Origin: Antitrichia curtipendula
Lineage: Eukaryota > Streptophyta > Bryopsida > Hypnales > Leucodontaceae
Assembly (NCBI GenBank): GCA_951230915.1
Contig: OX579637.1
Span: 30,070,001-30,134,000 of the forward strand
Reading direction: 5' to 3'
Length of the DNA stretch: 64,000 nucleotides
Part shown: positions 60,830 through 64,000 of the stretch, one piece after another
Layout: each line of letters begins with the position of its first letter
Numbering within the stretch: the stretch's first letter is position 1
The notes under the pieces: generated by a model
What the model saw: only the letters and a program-made list of their open reading frames with translations
Databases searched by the model: none
What the model was told of the DNA's origin: nothing
Translations under genes and position numbers: made by a program

Positions 60830-61800
60830 TATCAGTCAAAAGATTAGATCTAACTTGGTTTGGAGCAGTTTGAGGCGGCCGCGGTGTTGGAGGCGCCTCC
60901 ACCTCCCTCTCTCCCACCCTTGCTTGAAGCCTCGTATACCTCGTCTGTGGCTCTTGCTGGCAGGGCAAATCAAGGCAACGTGAGAAATCCAAACCAAGCA
61001 CTTTGATCACGCGAAAGTGATGATGAAGCCTGAATTGCTGTTCGTGAGGTCAGTGGATTTGGCACCGGGCCAGTCGATCCACGAATGTGTAAGGTGGAGG
61101 TGGGTCAACAGGATTATCAAGCCAAGTTCGACGAGCTGGACGACCTGGATGGATGGCCAAGGTGGATCAGCGGGACAGGTCGGACGGATAACAAAGGAGG
61201 GGCAGCCCGCATTTGGTGGCGGCACCAAAATTGGATTCCATGCGACTCACCGCAGTTGGTTTTGGCGTCGGGGATCAAATTCTAGTGGAAAGAGAACCTC
61301 GGTACTCTAGGGTCAAAAGAACCTCACAATACTGAGTGTCATTACATGAATATAGTGTTTCATTTATAAATGTGGCAGTCTTTGAATTTGACTAAAATGT
61401 TGTAATTTACTCTACTGTGGACAAACATAATATTTTAGTTAATATGGAAATCAGTACATTAACCCAGTGGACCACTGGACCAAGACACACTTAGTTTACT
61501 AATCCAATATGACCAATTTAGTTCAATTAGTGACCAGTTTAGTTCACTAAGACCCATGTTAGACATTTTGCTAAACAATGTGAGAAGAAGTATGAGTCAT
61601 GAAAATATACAATTTGTGTAGTCTTAGTATGTCTCGAACTCATAACGTCATTTATTTGACGTACAAGAGTCCAGGACAGATTAAAACTACAAGAAGTACG
61701 TTAACATTGCACAAGGATGCGCATATTGAAAAGAGAAGAGTTCTTCACGGTTTAAATCAAATCAATGTATAGTGCTGATATTGAAATGAAGAATTGGTGA
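60830..61800. other. Intron sequence of gene B without a recognised feature
   Basis: The GC-richer part at 60860-61310 has open frames on both strands but no motif or splice pattern tying it to gene B. The remainder is AT-rich. I see nothing to annotate. Confidence 0.4.
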
Positions 61801-62103
61801 GGTACTTACAGTGACGACGGCGTCTTGTCCAACTTGAATTTGAATGCTATTGGAGTTTACAGGCACGACATCGGCATTTCTCCTCGAGACATCCTCCTCC
61901 CCTATAGTAAATCCTCCGTATCAAAGAGACTTCCGGGTTTCTCTGGATGTTGTCCCACCAGTCCGCGACACTGCCTTCTTTGCACGAGTCATCCTTGATC
62001 TCCTCAGCTCCCTTAAGGACGAAAAGTAGAAACTGCGACGCTTCTTGCTCTTCCTAACCTGATGGGCAATACTATCTAGAGCGCTCTTGCTCTCTAAACA
62101 CAT

Positions 62104-62719
62104 GAAGTTCCGACCAACCTCATCAGACCTTTCAATCTACGCTACCAAGTATACAACTCAAGAGACGCCCTCAAAAGACTTTTGTTTAGAAGAACGTCAA
62201 TTACTTTTGTTCTGGAGAGACATTCACCAAGCCCCGCTCGTGTCGGCCCTAAATAAGGTTTAAGCGGCGGCCGCCAACGTCTTCAGCTATGTAGGGCAAC
62301 TGACAGCCACCACCTTCCGCTATCTACTGTCATAAGTACCATCTGGATACCTTAATTCACCTATGACAACGACCAATTTCATTAATGAGTTGTATAATGT
62401 AGGAATATCTTTAAATGTCGATAGGTGATATTAAAACAACATTGCTGGAAGATAATTCCCTTGAAATGGACGTCTATGGAAATAAAGTGCAATATGAAAC
62501 GACGGTGGTGCTCAAGGACTTTAACTACGGCGCCAGAATTGATCTTCTCAAAAAAATAAACCATTGACCTAGCAACTTTAATCATGCTTAATATCTTCAA
62601 AATAGACGTTCATAGAATCAAGCATATAATAGTACATCATGCAAAGTAGTCTCTTAGTGCAGCTCTCAAAGTATTTGTCTCTTACCTTTCTAAAAATACC
62701 TAATCTTTGTATTGTCACC
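62104..62719. promoter_or_regulatory. Divergent promoter region between gene B and transposase 2
   Basis: These 616 bp separate the two head-to-head starts, equivalent to 17213-17995 in element 1. No specific sites were identified, and by eye it is not obviously similar to the element 1 spacer. Confidence 0.45.
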
Positions 62720-64000
62720 ATGGCTTCTATTCGAGTAGATGGTCATACTGTTCCACTTGTGTTTCCAGTGAATGATGGTGGACACGCTCGAGTGTCAAGT
62801 CACTTGCTTCACGTGTGTTTTAGGTTTCTAGAGTCCTCCGTGTACGTCGAGGAAGAGAGGATGTCAGATTTGGGTGAGTTGCAGCAGTCTATTCCAGTTG
62901 TGAAGTTGGTAGATGTTGGAGAACATTGTTGGTACCTTCCGCCTGGGAATTATAGAGCTTATGGGCTTCCACTTTCAGTGCTTTCTGCGTCCACTGAGAT
63001 ACAAAGTCGACAGTCAGATACTTCCACAGTAGAAATGCCCTACATCACACACTCTATTTCTACTAGTCCAACTCGTACAGTACTTCAAGTTTTCTCCCAG
63101 CCTCAGGTTCTCCGATCAGTAAAGGTTGAGAAACTAGAACCTATCATAAAATTGTCAAGTGAATTAGAAGGAGAATCTCTAGGCTTGACACTCTAGAAGC
63201 AGCCGTCCGCTATCCAAGAAGTCTCAGATGTGAAGTCACTTGTTCATAGTGCATCGGGCACCCTGTCAAGTAGTCCTACAACCTCTTTGTTGTCCCGGCC
63301 TCCATTGCATCCACCTGCAGTTGATAGAGTTAGTATAATGGATTGTTTGAGGAGATTAGGTAGTATGCATCACTCTCGGAACAAATTGTCCACTTTGGAT
63401 TTGAATACGGTGAAGCACCATCGTGTGCAGTTCCTTCCAGCAGTCTTTGACGGAGATGTCATCTTTGAGTTGCCTTCGTGTCGCTCATCCTCTTCTTCTT
63501 GCGCGGCGAGGAACTTGGAAGGAATGGACAAACGCTATGATGGACATCCTTGGTGCAAGCTAGTGACAACAAACACTCAGAGCTCTGACAATACGAAGTT
63601 CCGTAAGTCATACTGTGCTGGCCATCTTTCTTGTGAGAATTCAGATTGCGATTACTTGAAGAGGACTTCCAATAAGAACGAAACTAAGTGGAGTGGCTAC
63701 ACAACCTTTCCTTTTGCAGTAGGGGACAATCCTCCTACAGATTGTAGTCTTGTTTGTAAGATTTGCAAAGTAACACCTAGGTGCCTCGGCACATGCAATG
63801 CTAGGATTTACTACGTCTATAGTGCTAATCCAGAAATGAGTAGGGCCGCTATTCACTTTGGAGAACATGCTCATCCAGTGGCGAAGGGACTGTATAGAGA
63901 TTCCATAAAAGAAATTTGTGGTCTGATTGCAGAGCAGGTGGCCAAAACACCAACAGCCACCAACTCCGCAATTGCTCTCTCTGCTAGCAAAGATTTCCTA
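62720..64000 (+). pseudogene. Transposase 2: N-terminal half, one amber codon, cut by window end
   Basis: The start at 62720 (MASIRVDGHTVPLVFPVND) is chosen because transposase 1 aligns from its own ATG at 17996. The frame has one TAG at 63194-63196 and is then open to the window end. It shows VYVEEERMSDLG, a Ser-rich acidic region with IIKLSSELEGES (compare VIDLSSESEGES in copy 1, a possible SUMO-binding type patch), then KRYDGHPWCK, KSYCAGHLSCENSDCDYLK and CKICKVTPRCLGTC, a Cys-rich putative zinc-binding domain, and TPTATNSAIALSASKDFL. The catalytic core and SWIM finger would lie beyond the window. Only one lesion is visible here, so this is the better-preserved transposase. Confidence 0.7.

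Larger units (their letters stand above)
53919..62103 (-). pseudogene. Gene B: second ParB-like / beta-class methyltransferase-like gene
   Basis: Exons on minus are about 62103-61810, probably 59047-58617, 58400-57748, 57637-57445, 57348-57154, 57064-56849, 56714-56470, 56112-55386, 55281-54931, 54834-54561, 54472-54269 and 54181-53919. They match gene A exon by exon, with near-equal lengths (216/216, 194/195). ParB-like landmarks: MVRPTLSCDIVKLE and CDGNHRRIAWMNHI. Methyltransferase landmarks: DLVFFECSENLPVPG (catalytic motif lost), KPWRGAREKDPR, LLDCNASTG and CGTGRHIVALE. The N-terminal RELRRSRMTRAKK matches RELQRSRNRSKK of A. Lesions are TGA at 61923 and 57489 (the latter TGG in A), TAG near 58825 if that exon is real, and an apparent GT-to-AT donor change near 56475. 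Role inferred: DNA binding or modification for the element. Confidence 0.7.
53581..64000. mobile_element. Element 2: second MULE-like transposon with the same gene pair, right end outside the window
   Basis: The left terminus GGGTTGCTAGCATGCGAGCC, followed by GTGAGC words, matches the element 1 left terminus. Inside are gene B (minus, 53919-62103) and transposase 2 (plus, 62720 onward), the same head-to-head order and orientation as element 1. The right terminus is not in the window. Protein similarity between the copies is clear but moderate and intron sequence is not conserved, so they are separate family members, not a recent segmental duplication. Confidence 0.7.

Noticed and set aside
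5334..63196. A variant genetic code, or U-to-C RNA editing rescuing TGA/TAG codons
   Set aside because: U-to-C editing that would turn such stops into CGA/CAG is known from organelles of some plants. These are nuclear mobile elements with frameshifts as well, so ordinary decay is simpler.

Overview
The window looks like nuclear DNA of a green plant, made almost entirely of nested, decaying mobile elements. I cannot name the species. The evidence is: spliced genes with canonical GT/AG introns; plant-type (TTTAGGG)n interstitial repeats; MULE-like and hAT transposase relatives; and premature stops that fit deamination of plant-style CG and CHG methylation. No tRNA, rRNA, CRISPR array or clearly intact housekeeping gene was seen.

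Layout. 1-4.8 kb: AT-rich, no gene. 4.85-9.65 kb: a GC-rich repeat, a broken RING-H2 gene (K1) and a non-coding tail. 9.66-22.09 kb: a 12.4-kb MULE-like transposon (element 1) with terminal inverted repeats built from GAGC units. It carries a broken SWIM-type transposase gene on + and, divergently on -, a multi-exon gene joining a ParB-like domain to a beta-class amino-methyltransferase-like domain. 22.09-40.91 kb: a nearly perfect 8.7-kb-arm palindrome. Each arm holds a broken hAT transposase with a long C-terminal extension and a broken kinase-like gene (KN). The 1.4-kb loop contains a 200-N gap and a gene fragment. 41.0-46.5 kb: three same-strand relatives of K1 (K2, K3, K4). 46.62-50.04 kb: a TG...CA insertion flanked by a 5-bp ATGGG duplication, inserted between K4 and its TATA box, with an internal TATA box and a long ORF split by one amber codon. 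51.4-53 kb: a second kinase-like pseudogene (KN2) and its GC-rich repeat. 53.58 kb to the window end: element 2, a second MULE-like transposon with the same divergent pair, cut off by the window edge.

How the parts fit. Elements 1 and 2 repeat one architecture: inverted terminus, ParB-methyltransferase gene and transposase gene head to head. This is the best candidate for an undescribed system: a plant DNA transposon carrying a prokaryote- or phage-style ParB-methyltransferase fusion as an accessory gene. Its catalytic motif is degenerate in both copies. A second pattern is that the K, KN and hAT genes nearly all have a GC-rich, hairpin-prone short-unit repeat 130-280 bp upstream of the start codon. 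Where checked (K1, KN, KN2), the 3' side carries a collinear AT-rich non-coding module. K and KN genes therefore look like modular repeats rather than host genes.

Nearly every gene is damaged. Many stops lie in otherwise open frames, and most could derive from CGA, CAG or TGG codons by C-to-T change. They are annotated as pseudogenes, although some lesions are few enough that active relatives elsewhere in the genome are plausible.
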